Shown here: one piece after another, positions 42,895 to 54,894 of the stretch
Position numbering within the stretch: position 1 is the stretch's first letter
How the letters are laid out: each line of letters opens with the position of its first letter
Assembly (NCBI RefSeq): GCF_048128805.1
Contig: NC_136012.1
Span: 27,743,082 to 27,807,081, forward strand
From: Centroberyx gerrardi
Taxonomy: Eukaryota; Chordata; Actinopteri; Beryciformes; Berycidae
Length of the DNA: 64,000 bases
Direction of reading: 5' to 3'
Notes under the pieces: model-generated
Database searches by the model: none
Told to the model about the DNA's origin: nothing
What the model saw: the letters and a program-made list of their open reading frames with translations, nothing else
Program-made: the position numbers and the translations under genes

Positions 42895-45771
42895 ATGAAA
42901 GACCCAAGTCGCAGCAACAACAGCGCCCCAAACATGACAATTAGCAACGACGTCATCCTGACCAACCAGTTCAACTTAGAGGACAATCCCTTCGCCGAGT
43001 ACATGTGGATGGAAAACGAGGAGGAATTCAACAGACAGGTGAGTCAAACACACTCAGACCTGCAGGCTGTTTTCCTGATCATCACCGCCACACCTCAGGA
43101 GCAGGACAGGCAGGGAACTGTTTTGTCAGAATGAGACATGTTCAAGTTGAAGTTTATTATCCGTTTATCATGTGCATATCTCACAGGACTTTACAAAGAA
43201 ACAGCCTGACTAGATCCAACTGATCAACAATCAATTGTAGAACAGAATGATGTAAGACAAACACAAAGAAGCAGAACAAAGCACAAGACACACAATAGCA
43301 GATTTTAGACATACTGTAGTCGCCGGTGCAGAGGTGTGACCAAGTCAACTTTGCTCAAATCCCAAGTCAGTCTCAAGTCTTGAGGCACAAGTCTCAAGTC
43401 AAGTCTCAAGTCTAAATGTAGAACAGCAAGTCAAGTCAGAATAAATCAAGAGTCCAGTATCAATTTAATATCTTAAAGAAAACTAAATATCTAGGACTTT
43501 TCAATGCAATATGGTTTTAATAGGATAAAAACTTGGTAAGAGCATCATGAGTTTGATTTCTATAATCAGTTTCAACTTCAATAAATTCAATCATTCCATA
43601 CAAATTCAGAAAACAGAATTTAAATTCAGTCGTCCGCTGGAACAAATCTCATCACTTTCAATCTAAGTCATTTACACAAACACAAGATCTCAAGTCAAGA
43701 CTTTAGAAACCTTTTCAAGTCATCAAAGTACAAGTCCCAAGTCACCAGAACCCAAGTCAAGTCTCAACAAGTCTTCTCTTCATCCAGATGTGGCCACTGC
43801 TCCATTTACCACCACACTTCACAAACACAGCTTCCTAACTGTTTAACAGTGTTAAACATCACTGACCCGCTCAGACACGAAGCTCAGCTGTGAGCGTCAC
43901 TTGTGAAAGAGAGAGCGAGAGGTCAAAGGGCACAAGGAGCGTGCAACACACAGTTAGACAACAGAGCACTATTTCTAGTTTGCCTGTTATGGTTTTGTGT
44001 TTGTGTTCTCCTCAGAGATATTACTGCACAACACTCTTCATGATGGGTCTATAACTGGGACATGGTATTTTCTAGAGGTTTAACCTATTTATATCACAGT
44101 AGATAGATAGTAGGCCGATACTTCAGTATTATGGTTTATCATCTTTCAGTGGAATCATATGGTGACGATGTGGTGATTTTGGGATATCGCGACGCACAAT
44201 TCTGCTGTCTGATGATAACAAGCACAATTTATTTAAACACTCTGACAAAATGAGGTATGGTAGGAGTATTATTTGAAAATTTCAGTTTTGTTTGACATCA
44301 CACCAAACATTTGGTTCAATGCCATGAACATTCATTTGATTATTTAACACGTGATTTTGCATACGTGAGCCATATTGTGATGTATAGCAATATTAAAAAA
44401 AAGCCTCACGATTATTGTAATATTGATTTCAACCATATCGCCCAGCCCTATATCACAGTTAGGTCGGATCAATAACTGATATGGTTCAGTCGGTTGCAGC
44501 CGGGGTTGTAAACGACCAGCAGCCTTCAACCAAACGCTGGTAACATTTACCGGAGTCGACTTTACATGGAACCAGACATCTGGAGTTCCATTCTACTCTG
44601 AACTCTAGTTGGCTGCTAAAATAGTGAAAGTGTCCAACAGAAGTTAGTTTACAGAATCGTCTTTCTGTCCCCAAACTGCTGTCAGCAGTCAGTCCAGCAG
44701 ACAAACCTCACTTGGCTCACAGCAAGGTCAGACAGCAGTGAACTGGTGAACTGGTGAACTGGTGAACAGGTCTGCACAATAAATTGTTTATGAAGATCAT
44801 GTTTTTAGAAAATATCCGACCCTCGCTCTCCATCAGTCCACAGTGTGGATGGGACAATAGCTGGTATTACTGTATATATTGCGGTAAAAAACAATAACTG
44901 TAATGACACCGCCACTCATTTTTCTTACTGTGAACACCATGAAAACCATCTGTCAGCACTGAGGTTTTATTTTCCCCAAAAGGAGAAGCGCTCCAATAGA
45001 TTTTTACATTCATGTTGCTGACTGAGTTAAAGTGGATGCAGACCAGCAGCTCTTTATTTGAGGCGCATTTGCCTTTTATTTTTAGATGTTATTTGTATTT
45101 TTATTTGTGTTGTTTAAAACTCTCCTTACAGTTTCTGTAAGCTAAACCAGCATTTTATCATTTAAGTGTAATTTTAATTACATTTAACTTTAATTTTAAT
45201 TACATAAAACAGTCAAATGTCTTGTGATTGATATGATAAATTAGTTTTTAAGTAATTGAAGCAAATTACAGATTTCTGAGTCACAAATCTTTCCAGCGAT
45301 GCCATTGGCTGCTAGAATGTAAACAACAATTTAAAAATGTCGTTACAAAGTGACAATAATATAATTTGGATGGAGAGCTTGTGAAACTGTGATGGTCAAG
45401 AGTCTCATTAGTGATTACTACAGCAGAATAACATGGAGCTGATATCACCATTCATGTTCCTGACAGCAGAATAACATGGAGCTGATATCACCATTCATGT
45501 TCCTGACAGCAGAATAACATGGAGCTGATATCACCATTCATGTTCCTGACAGCAGAATAACATGGAGCTGATATCACCATTCATGTTCCTGACAGCAGAA
45601 TAACATGGAGCTGATATCACCATTCATGTTCCTGACACAACATACAGATTGACACATTTTTGTATTGTGATATATTGAGTTTCGATATTTTGTCCCATCC
45701 CTGGTTTCTATAATCCAGTTCTTTGAGTTGACGTTATTTGAGATGCTCAACATGAATCTGTTCCTGTCTTC

Positions 45772-45861
<90 letters not shown>

Positions 45862-47070
45862 GTGGAGGAGGAGCTGTGGGAGGAGGAGTTCATCGAGCGC
45901 TGCTTCCAGGAGATGCTGGAGGAGGAGGAGCAGTGGGAGTGGTTCATCCCGTCCAGAGACCTGCCCCCCCAGGCCGTCAGCCAGCTGCAGGACCAGATCA
46001 ACCTGCTGGTGCTGGGCGCCGACGTCGACCTGTACCAGGACGTCGTGGTGAGTCGCCCCGCGCCGGGAGACCAGGGTCCGCCTAAACCGCTTTCTTCTTC
46101 TGGTGTCTTCCCTTGAATCGCGGGGGGAATCCCCAAAATGGCTGACAAACAAAGTGGAATTCAGTTCCAGCTTCTGTTAAACAAAGGAGCATTTATTCTC
46201 CCTCGTTCCCTCGTTTTCCTCCCTCCCACAAAGGGTGGAAAATGCAAACTTCCAGCATGAAGTGTATCCCATAATGCACCGCTCTGCTCCGGGCGCTGAA
46301 TCTGCGCTGAATGTGACAGAACAATGGCTGATAGAAATTGTGCATATTCTATAAATGTAAGCTGATTTGGCAACTTCCAGTTTTGATATGGTTTCTGCGT
46401 TTTTTCATAATGTTGCACTGTTCAGAAGTGGGCAGGTTGTCAGAAGATGAAGCATTTTAAGAATTTCAATAATCTATGAGTTATAGAATCGAAATTTAAG
46501 CTGCAGATTTATTTGGTTTCAAACATGAGAGTAAAACGTCTCGCTGGAAAATACATTTTTTATTTTGTCCCTGAGAGTGAATGTATTGGACTTTATCTAA
46601 AGTAGAGAGGGCTGTTCAGTTCTGACTCGTGTTGATTGTAAAATATCATGAAACTTTTGTAAAAGTAATGAAATTTTAAATTCTGATACTAAGTTCATCA
46701 ATTTTTTAAACTTGAAAATAAAATTTACAGGAGTAACTTGGAAAAATGCAACAAAAAATGAGAAACACTAATGCAATTGGTCTGAAAAAGCGTTCGCTGT
46801 GAGTCTCAAACAAAACAAAATTTCAACGTCAGAATTTCTAAAGTTTGCTTTACATCACATCGCAGTCGTACAATGAATGCGATGATGAAAATTTGGTATT
46901 CTGGAAAGTTTGGGAATTTAATTAATAATGAAATAAGTTTGCGAACCCTGCAGAGATAATTAATGCACCTTTTTTTTAAAATATTTTCCTCTTCTCTCCT
47001 CCAGGTGAACAGCAACCTGAACCCCAACGCCAAGGAGTTCACCCCGGGGATACAGAAGCACGTCATGTGA
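42895..47070 (+). CDS. paip2: Poly(A)-binding protein-interacting protein 2 (paip2)
   Basis: Three coding exons, 42895-43038, 45862-46047 and 47005-47070, give 131 residues with phase 0 at both introns. The start MKDPSRS is that of vertebrate PAIP2. '[18 protein letters not shown]' followed by [20 protein letters not shown] is the acidic PAM1 region that binds the PABPC1 RRMs. '[13 protein letters not shown]' near the end is the PAM2 motif that binds the MLLE domain of PABP. PAIP2 displaces PABP from poly(A) and represses translation in the cytoplasm. The length is close to the human 127 aa. The upstream in-frame ATG at 42880 adds only five residues and is less conserved. PAIP2B is the alternative, but MKDPSRS and the PAM1 wording favour PAIP2. 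Confidence 0.95.
43330..43795. repeat. 'CAAGTCTCAAGTC' dispersed element, copy 2
   Basis: Nearly identical to 31086-31587 through the core. It starts GCAGAGGTGTGACCAAGTC and is truncated at its right end. It lies in paip2 intron 1. Confidence 0.88.
44110..44455. repeat. hAT-like MITE, second copy of the 1641-1975 family
   Basis: Shares 'GTGATTTTGGGATATCGCGA', 'TTCAGTTTTGTTTGACATCA' and 'TTTCAACCATATCGCCCAGC' with the tmem216 intron copy. Confidence 0.78.
45298..45640. repeat. Dispersed repeat with an internal 43-bp tandem unit, 5 copies
   Basis: Same element as 13755-13975 ('GCCATTGGCTGCTAGAATGT', 'GGATGGAGAGCTTGTGAAAC'), but the 43-bp unit ('GCAGAATAACATGGAGCTGA') is present five times instead of two. 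It lies in paip2 intron 1. Confidence 0.9.
45774..45858. repeat. (GT)n microsatellite forming the paip2 exon 2 acceptor tract
   Basis: About 42 uninterrupted TG/GT units end directly at the AG acceptor (45860-45861). The usual polypyrimidine tract before exon 45862-46047 is therefore entirely TG repeat. Confidence 0.97.
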
Positions 47071-47810
47071 CCCGCCGCCGGCCGCCGCTCTACCGCACTG
47101 TGAAGTCAGTGGAAGAAGATGTGTGTGTCGTTTCCAGTCGTCACTCCGTTGCACTCGACCTTAGGCCTGACGTGTTGCCAAAGTTCTCCGCTAGCCTTGC
47201 ATGTCTACGAGTTTGAGTAACGTTACATATGTACAAGTACAGCATACTTACATGCCTATTTGTTGTAACTCTTTTGAATGTATTTTCAGGGGCGAGAGGA
47301 AGGTTAGTTTCTCTGTTACTGGTTGTTGTGTTTGCGTTAAGTTGATCCAGGCGGTCCGGTTCCCACGCAGAACAAACTGGATTTTTGTTACAATCTGCTC
47401 TGATGTCCGAACAGTAGCCCAACTCTAGGAGATATGTCTTGTTTTGCACTTTTATTTTATTTTATGTAATTTTATTTCTGTGTGTGCGTGCGTGTGCTGT
47501 CATGTTTTCTTTTAGATCCTTTAGGTTCTAGCATCTCCTTGTATTGAAATGCACTTTTGCCCTTAATCGTTTTGGTTTTAGCGTGACAGTTTGAACCCGG
47601 TTCGACCCGGTTTTGGTTTTGTCCTTTGTGCTCCAGTTTTCAGACTGTGAATCTGAAATGCCACGTCTCCCTGACCTTTGGGTTTTCCTTCTGTCGGTGT
47701 TCCTCTCCACTCCCTGCCTCCCTCAGAGCCGGTGGCTGCCTACTGCCACATTAACTGATTTTTTTGGTTTTTGTTTTTCTAAATGCACATAAGTACTGTA
47801 TAAAAAGTGG

Positions 47811-47816
47811 AATAAA
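47811..47816 (+). terminator. paip2 poly(A) signal
   Basis: AATAAA about 740 bases after the stop codon, with T-rich sequence downstream. A further AAATAAATG occurs near 47863. Confidence 0.7.
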
Positions 47817-47994
47817 GAAAAAAAAGTTGTAAAAAAAATCTATTTTTTCTTAAACTATTTGAAAATAAATGTTTATGGAGAAAATGTGTTTTGGTGTGGT
47901 GTTGTATGTCGTGTGTATTTGTATTGTATTTATTTGGGTCGGCCTTGAGATGTGCTGATAGAAACACAGATCGTTGTTTCTAGTCTGTAATATT

Positions 47995-48810
47995 TTAGAC
48001 AACAATATTCCCACCGGTCCTGGAATATCATTGGATTCTGAGAGGTCTCAGACAGGGAAAGTCAGGGAATTTTACAGATGAGTCATCTTCCAGGAACAGA
48101 GCAGAATGTATTTTACACGATCATCACATGATTAGCTGCTTTTCAGACTGAAAAACAACATTAACAAACCAGGAAGGAAGAACAGCTTCAGGTCATGGAA
48201 ACACCATGAAGTTTTACATGCTACACAGAAACTACTATGGACACATACAGTTAAAATGTTGACATTTCTTCTTCTTCATTTTTGTCTTCTTCTTTTTGAC
48301 CAGCAGATGGTGCTGCTTTCCCTATTTTACCCTGCAGAGGCAAACAGTCACAGAACAGTTTCTGTACCAGAGTTAGACCATGAGGCTGATATTGTTCTTT
48401 TATTAAAATGGGATCTGGTCCAGTCTGATATGATGATATGATGCAGTTTGATTGATTCCATATTTGTTGTAGAATTGATCAATACTACACTGGTTGTCTA
48501 TGAGAAGACAGTATGCATGAATATATTTTGTTATTATTAACAGTAGCAGTAATCACAGTAGAAGTAGCAGTAGTAGTAGTGGTAATAGTACTAACAGTAG
48601 TAGCAGCAGCAGTAGTAGTAGTAGTAACAGTAGTAGTAGTTTTTTGTTGTTTGTAGTTTGTAGTTTTGTATGCATGGATATGTTTATTATTAGTAGTAGT
48701 AGTAAATTTTACTAGCAATATTAGCATCAGTAATAGTGTTACAGTTTTAATATTTTCAGACATTTCATGTATAATATCATCATTATTATCAAAAGTAGTA
48801 GTAGTTGTAG
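47995..48810. repeat. Two interspersed repeats downstream of paip2, with AGT-rich tracts
   Basis: 47995-48240 contains 'ACAAACCAGGAAGGAAGAAC' and 'TTCAGGTCATGGAA', shared with 10140-10390 and, loosely, with the inverse of 37550-37880. 48330-48530 is an inverted copy of the 120-480 family ('GTTTGATTGATTCCATATTT', 'GTTGTCTATGAGAAGACAGT'), followed by degenerate AGT/AGC repeats to about 48810. No gene is seen. Confidence 0.7.
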
Positions 48811-48879
48811 CATAGCATCAGTAGCAGTATAGCAGTAGTATTCATGTTGTCCAGCAGGTGGCAGTGTTGCTCTGCTTCA

Positions 48880-49685
48880 GTTTGTTCCTGGTTCAGACAG
48901 ATTCTGCTCTTCAGGTCTCATTTCCCCCGACACACTGTCTCATTCTGATGCTTCCACTCACTTCTCCTCACGTTCCTCATGTATCTAACACACCATCCAA
49001 ACAAGTGTGGATGGAGTGTGGATGGATGTTCACACAGGACCATCCCCCCCCCTCCACCCTCCTCCCTCCTCCCTCCTCCCTCCGCCCTCCACCCTCCGCC
49101 CTGCTCTCTGCTCCATCCGTCTCTCCTCCGGCTCTCGGGGGAGTCGCGGCGGTGCGGTCGCCTGGGCAAAAACAATCAGTGGTGGGAGGCTTGTGTATGT
49201 GTGTGTGTGTGTGTGTGTATGGGCGTGCGGGGAGGAGACAGAGAAGAAGAACCAAAGAAGAGTGGTGGAAGGGTTCGGCCCCGTCTGCTGAAAGGAGGTC
49301 CCCCCATCACCCCCCCACCCCCCCCACCCCCCCACACTCGCCCTGACTTTTCAAAAAGGGCCAATTTTTAGAGTCCTGTCTCTTTGAGCGGGGGCATAAA
49401 GGCGGCAGCAGCCATAGATCAGCCTCTCTCCTCCATTGTGGTTCCGGCAGGTCAGCTAGCCCAAGACGGAGAAGGCCATGCATGTTGATGAGCCAAGGTG
49501 GGGGGGGGTCGGTATAGGGAAGGGGGGGGGGCAGATGTCCACCAATACACCGAACCCTGGTTTCCACAACGCATACACACAAAAAAATAACAGAAGAAGA
49601 GGGACGGTCCCTATCCTGAAGACAGAGGGTCCTGGGGGACTTCCTCATTCTGTCTGCTGGAGGGGGGGTGGAGGGTGTGTGCGTG

Positions 49686-49727
<42 letters not shown>

Positions 49728-49901
49728 GGGGGGGGGGGGGTACATTGTTCCAGAGAGAGATGTCATTAACCTTGATACAGGGGAGCGGCTGCAGATGTCC
49801 CCGCAGAGTCACAAGTTCGCGACCCCTGTGTCGATGTCAGGAACACCCTCGCATATCATCATCATCATCGCCATCATCAGATTAAACCCCCCCCCCCCCC
49901 C

Positions 49902-49938
<37 letters not shown>

Positions 49939-49950
49939 CGTCCCCAGAAT
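48880..49950. repeat. Low-complexity interval with several microsatellites
   Basis: C-rich CCTCCCTCC runs (49040-49110), TG (49196-49218), C-runs (49300-49335), G-runs (49500-49530), (GT)n followed by poly-G (49676-49740), poly-C followed by (CA)n (49887-49936). The many frames here are repeat artefacts. The short island 49375-49480 is ordinary sequence of unknown role. Confidence 0.85.
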
Positions 49951-51050
49951 GACAACACACCCACATTGTTCTCCTCTCTGGCTCAGTGCATTCTCATACA
50001 TCATCACACAAGGGTTCGTATTTTGGTCGCAGTGAACAGGTGGAAGACTTGAGAAATGTTATCATGCATTCTTTTCAAAATCAATAAACTGGATATTTAA
50101 GCAGATATTAAAAGTATTCGTTGTGCATACTTTTATTTTGGTATATAAATCTGGATATAAGTCCTGTTTTTATGACACCAAGATGCAGTCAGTCTCTGAC
50201 AAAGCTACATACAGCTGGGAAACCTGTAAAGAAATTCATGTATTCCCACACTGTGTCTCTGCATCATGTGTTTCTGTTGTTTGAGGTTCAAACTGTACAG
50301 CTGTCACCTGTGACTCAGTTGAACGAGTAGAAGAAGACAGACAGCGATACAAGTTAAAAAGGGAGAGTTTTGTTCTAAAATGGCACATTCACCGTCTGAA
50401 AACTGAGAAAAATCCCCCAAACATCCTCTCTAAAAAAAGATCACTAGCTTGAATTCATTAGTGAATATTGTTGAAGTTATAACTATCTTAAACATTTGCA
50501 TTTAAAGTTGTAACTCCTTTTGAAAATGCAACTGTTTGTATTTTTGAGCTGTTGGTTAGACAGGAATGACAGGAAAACTTCCTCAACCCAAAATGCATCA
50601 TTATAACCATTTGATAATGAAATCTCAACCTTTTGAAATAATGCAGGACATTCTCTGCTTTTGCACCAGCTGATTTATCTGCAGGACTAAAGGATTCAGG
50701 TTCATTTTTTGGCAGCTGTATGTTACAGTAAAATTAATTGATTTGCAGGGAAAAAGTGGCTAGTTTGATTTGACAGAATTACCAGCCACAAACAAAATTT
50801 ATCCACATTTTCCTGGAGGATCTGACTCATTTCAAACATCCAAAGTGGAAATTCAACTTTAGCTACCGAACCAAATGCTGGTAAATGTAGTCTCAGCTGG
50901 TAATTTCCAGTCTTCTGACCTGCAGGCTGTTTAATGAAGAGCCGGCCTGTCGCTCCACAGCAGAGCGAAGCACAGAGCAACTGTTACGCTCCCTCACTGT
51001 TTCAACCTTTTCTCTGGCAGCCGAGCAGCTTCTCTTCCATTGGTAAGGAA
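49950..51050. other. Gene-free sequence, no feature recognised
   Basis: AT-rich unique-looking sequence without convincing splice-joined coding segments, RNA genes or recognised repeats. A short (CAA)n run occurs at 51053-51076, just beyond it. Confidence 0.5.
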
Positions 51051-51349
51051 ACACAACAACAACAACAACAACAACATCCCCGATGCAGAGAGGCATCTTA
51101 TACCACCACCTTCACCCCTCTCCTCCCCCCCTCCCTCTCTCTATCCCCTCTCTCTCTCTCTCTCCCCCCCATCCTTAGCCCTCAGCTTTCAGATGCAAAC
51201 GAAGCAGACATATGGAGAGGAGGTCTTTCTGCAGCGGCCCTCCTAAAGATTCAGATTGTATGACAAATCACGTCCAGGGCCGCTGCCCCCCACCCCCCCT
51301 CCACCCACCACCCACACACCACCCAGCACCCACCACACCCCCAGACAAC

Positions 51350-51530
51350 AGCTTCATTAGGCTGAAAGAAGGGAGTTTTCGCAGCTTTGTCGAGTCAAGA
51401 CTCAGACCCCCTTCTTCCCCCTTCTCAATTACTCCATTGTTGGCAGCAGCTTCAAGTTATTGCACTCCAAACCATATGGCTCTTTCTGGGCTCCACAAGT
51501 GATGCCCGGCTCCCTGCAACCAAACCTACA
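51350..51530. promoter_or_regulatory. Candidate non-coding regulatory island
   Basis: A non-repetitive block between C-rich tracts contains CTCAATTACTCCATTGTTGG (Sox-like ATTGTT and a homeodomain-like ATTA), AAACCATATGGCTC (E-box CATATG) and AGCAGCTTCAAG. No reading frame across it is protein-like. Regulatory function is inference from composition and position in the desert upstream of neurog1. Confidence 0.25.
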
Positions 51531-51949
51531 CAGACTGGGTAGTTTATCACAAATCTCCCATGAGCCACGTCTGTCTCCATCATGGAGGAACATTGTAGAA
51601 CTGTGTGTTAGTTAATAAAGTGTAAATCTGTATGAAGCAGCTAGAAGCAGAGAGCAGCTGAGTCAGCTTGTTGTGGTGTGGCTGTAGATCCATTCAGTAA
51701 CGTTCTCAGTAAAAGTGAATAGTGTGATAAGGTGGATTTGGTTACTGTGACACAGTAAACTGTCTTGTCTTTAGCCCTAGTCTCTACTCCAAAACACTCT
51801 GAGTTGTAGCTTGAGAAGAGTCAGCTCAGTTAACCTGAACAAACTGTTAGCTAGCTAACTAGCCGGCAAACACACTGATGTTCATGTGAACACCCTCTGG
51901 CGGCCATATTGGAGGTCCTCAGCTCTTTGAACAGCTGATTGTGTTTCTG

Positions 51950-52085
51950 TTGAGATATTGTACACCTACCTTATGTATATGTATTTCGCCGATGCTGTTA
52001 TCCAGAGTGACTTACAAGGAGAACAGTGAAATAAGCTTAAATGCCTAAATCACCAACAGCACAAGATGCAATAATCAGAACAAAG
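51950..52085. repeat. Fish SINE-like tail
   Basis: 'CGCCGATGCTGTTATCCAGA' followed by GTGACTTACAAGGAGAACAG resembles the 'GACGCTTTTATCCAAAGCGACTTACA' block of common fish repeats, in two quoted pieces. Confidence 0.55.
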
Positions 52086-52355
52086 GTCAGAGGTCACAGC
52101 ACCTTGAACGATAAGACAGAAGAGCTGAGAAGGAGACAACAAAAGGATTAAAAAGGGAAACTATATGATAGAGAAGTGATAAAACTGTTATAAAATTGAT
52201 GTTAATGTGCTGAGAATCCACACAGTAAAAAAGCACAACATGCAGCTTAAAGAGGTGAAACTGACTTCCTTCCTCATTAGAAACCATCAAACTGGACTGT
52301 TGACATGCTGCTGAGGCTGGAACACACATGTACACACTCTTTATACATGTGCATG

Positions 52356-52357
<2 letters not shown>

Positions 52358-52392
<35 letters not shown>

Positions 52393-52558
52393 AAGCATCT
52401 GTCTCTCGTTCTTTTCTCTCTTTTAGTGTCTTTCGTCTTTCCTCACTGATGGGACATACACACACACACACGTACACGCACACACACACACCTTACAGAC
52501 ACACCAGTTGGATTGTTAGACTGTTGAATACACACGCTTTCTCTACTTTTAATTGTCC

Positions 52559-52611
<53 letters not shown>

Positions 52612-52711
52612 CTCATTCATGCACACACACACCTCAGGCACCAGTTGGATAAACTGTTGCACACACAATTTGTCAGCTTTTAAGTCTCTCTCTTTCTCTC
52701 TCTCTCTTTCT

Positions 52712-52752
<41 letters not shown>
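52358..52752. repeat. Cluster of (CA)n and (CT)n microsatellites
   Basis: CA runs at 52358-52390, 52459-52491, 52561-52608, 52621-52632 and 52713-52751, with CT between 52684 and 52712. All frames here are repeat artefacts. Confidence 0.95.
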
Positions 52753-52755
<3 letters not shown>

Positions 52756-53426
52756 CCTTATGGGCCATACGGTCTTGTTTATTCAACAACAGAAATCGGA
52801 TGAGACTAATTGTAGCCAGGATTAATGACGGGAGCTGAAGTCTTGGTGTGTGTTTGTCCTACTGGATCGATGGCACCTGAACGCAGCGTCCGCTCTGCTC
52901 CATCACCACACTGTCAGAAACGAGGGTTCAGCGCCGGTCCAGTTCTGCACCCACAGATGCAGCAGTGGGTCTTAAGGTACTTTGTCCTGGGATGGAAGCC
53001 CTGAAGGGACAAATCTGTAGTTTTTCCAAGGCTACAGTTTTGTACCAAAGCATCACAGTAAGTACAGTTGTGTCACGTTGGGTAGAGCTGGGTGGAATAC
53101 CGAAAATTTACCAAAACCGACACGACGAATCTTTCACCAACCTCATTTTCCATGTTGGTGTGTTTGGTAAATGCATTCCTTCAGTGCAGCCCAGTGCATG
53201 TTCCTTTAAATTAAAATAATTTAAAGATAACACCCTTATCTGATACATGAACACTGGAATAATCAGGGAATCGTCTTAATCGGACTGATCGGTCTATTAG
53301 TCCGCATGTAAACACACTCAATATGATCGTGATGTGGATTCAGGTCATATCACCCAGCTCTAACTTAGGGTCCATAACTGTTCATTTAGAGGTTCAGGTG
53401 ACCAGGACACAAATATGAACCTCAGT

Positions 53427-53803
53427 ACGGTGGCCAGTTTAGGACATCCTCAGCCGCCTTTGTCATTCATAACTGTACTGTAACTGTACGAGGGAGATGC
53501 ATCAGGTTTAGCTGGACTTTGTCAAACTTAGATGGAGTTGGTGTGCAATGGAGGGCAGTCCTGGTGTCACAATCAAGTGCTTCATCAGTCCTTCATCACA
53601 TGGAGCAATCTCGCACACGCTCAGTGTGCAACAACCGGACTGAAAGGCACCAGTTGCAGGTAAATACAAAATGCATTTTGAATCTGATAAATCTGATTGA
53701 TATTTGGATAGTCCAGCTCTCTGCCACAAGCGGCTAAATCTGACAAAGTACATCTATGAATGACAGAAGCCACTGAGGATGTCCTAACATGGCCACCGTA
53801 CCC
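53427..53803. mobile_element. Foldback element with imperfect arms
   Basis: The left arm 53427-53475 ('ACGGTGGCCAGTTTAGGACA', 'TCCTCAGCCGCCTTTGTCAT') is mirrored by the right arm 53753-53803 ('TGTCCTAACATGGCCACCGT', 'ATGACAGAAGCCACTGAGGA'). Outward ends are G/C-rich and the interior has no gene. Confidence 0.65.
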
Positions 53804-54261
53804 GTGCCGCAGGGTACAACGCTCGAACCCTGACGGTTCCTTTCAGGTGCGTCCCTGCACCTTGTTTTGTGAGAGTGCGGTTGCCATGGCTCCGCCCGGT
53901 CGCACATCAACTCTGCGGCCACACTGGCCTCTTTGTGGCCTTACTGCAGGGTGAGCTGGAGGTAAATTATAACCCTGAGCAAACAGCCGCAGACAAGTGA
54001 ATAGGAAGCCGTCCGCGCAGCGCTCCGCTCCCAGAATGCAACAGCTGATTGATGGAGGCCTCCAGGTTCAGGCCGCGCGACGCCGTCAGCATTCAGCCGG
54101 CTGATTCACGAGCGAATTCCCTTACATGAAAACATTAAAACCTTCCTGAACAACAAGACTGTGAGGGAAAGGGGAAGATATTCATAACCGCAGACAACAT
54201 GCACAATGCACTGTATTTGATCATGCTTTGTTGCTGTGTTTGGGGATGGTAATTTGGGGGG

Positions 54262-54267
54262 GTGGTG

Positions 54268-54313
<46 letters not shown>
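54262..54313. repeat. (GT)n microsatellite
   Basis: Nearly pure TG run inside the intergenic interval. Confidence 0.95.
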
Positions 54314-54314
<1 letters not shown>

Positions 54315-54894
54315 GTGCAGAGTTCAGGCCTGGGAAGCATCACTCTGCTCCACTGTGCAGCAGTCTGAACCCTGGTGAAGGAAGCATGGACAGCTGAAAC
54401 GCTGCTTTAAAATGTTTTGTTTTTTTGTTTTTTATGAGATTTTATTTGGTTTTCAAGATAAACACAAACCATGACGTCCCAGACATTTATCCACAAACAA
54501 AACAACCAAAAAAAAGACAAAGACAAAGACAAAACAACCAAAAAAAGATACGTTTACTGTATCTACTCGACTGCCAACAAATCAGCGTTACCAACAGAAC
54601 ACACAACACATCAACACGCCCGCTCAGCCCTACAGACCTCATCTGTTCCCAAATGATACCACCTGTTCATATTAACACCCAAACCAAGTTAACACATTAT
54701 CTGTACATTATTATCACTTCTTTTATGATATCCACCTGATTGTTACTCTTTATATCTTCTGTTATTCTCACACCTTAAACAGCAAGCCGAACAGACAGAT
54801 TCAAACCCTCCTAAGCGGTCACCAATTCTTCAAATTGTGTTAAAACGGTTTTCAACATCTTATACCTCCTCGCTCCAGCAGTTTTAACCATTTT

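Noticed and set aside
45574-46152. His/Thr- and Cys/Val-repeat frames near 45.7-46.1 kb
   Set aside because: They are translations of the (GT)n tract and the antisense of paip2 exon 2.
49375-49480. CATTGTGG and CATAAAGG motifs as a neural enhancer
   Set aside because: Too few motifs and no independent support; described only as an ordinary island.
48858-49885. Multiple Pro-, Gly- and Cys/Val-rich frames
   Set aside because: The interval is C-rich and CA/TG low-complexity sequence without splice-linked or protein-like content.
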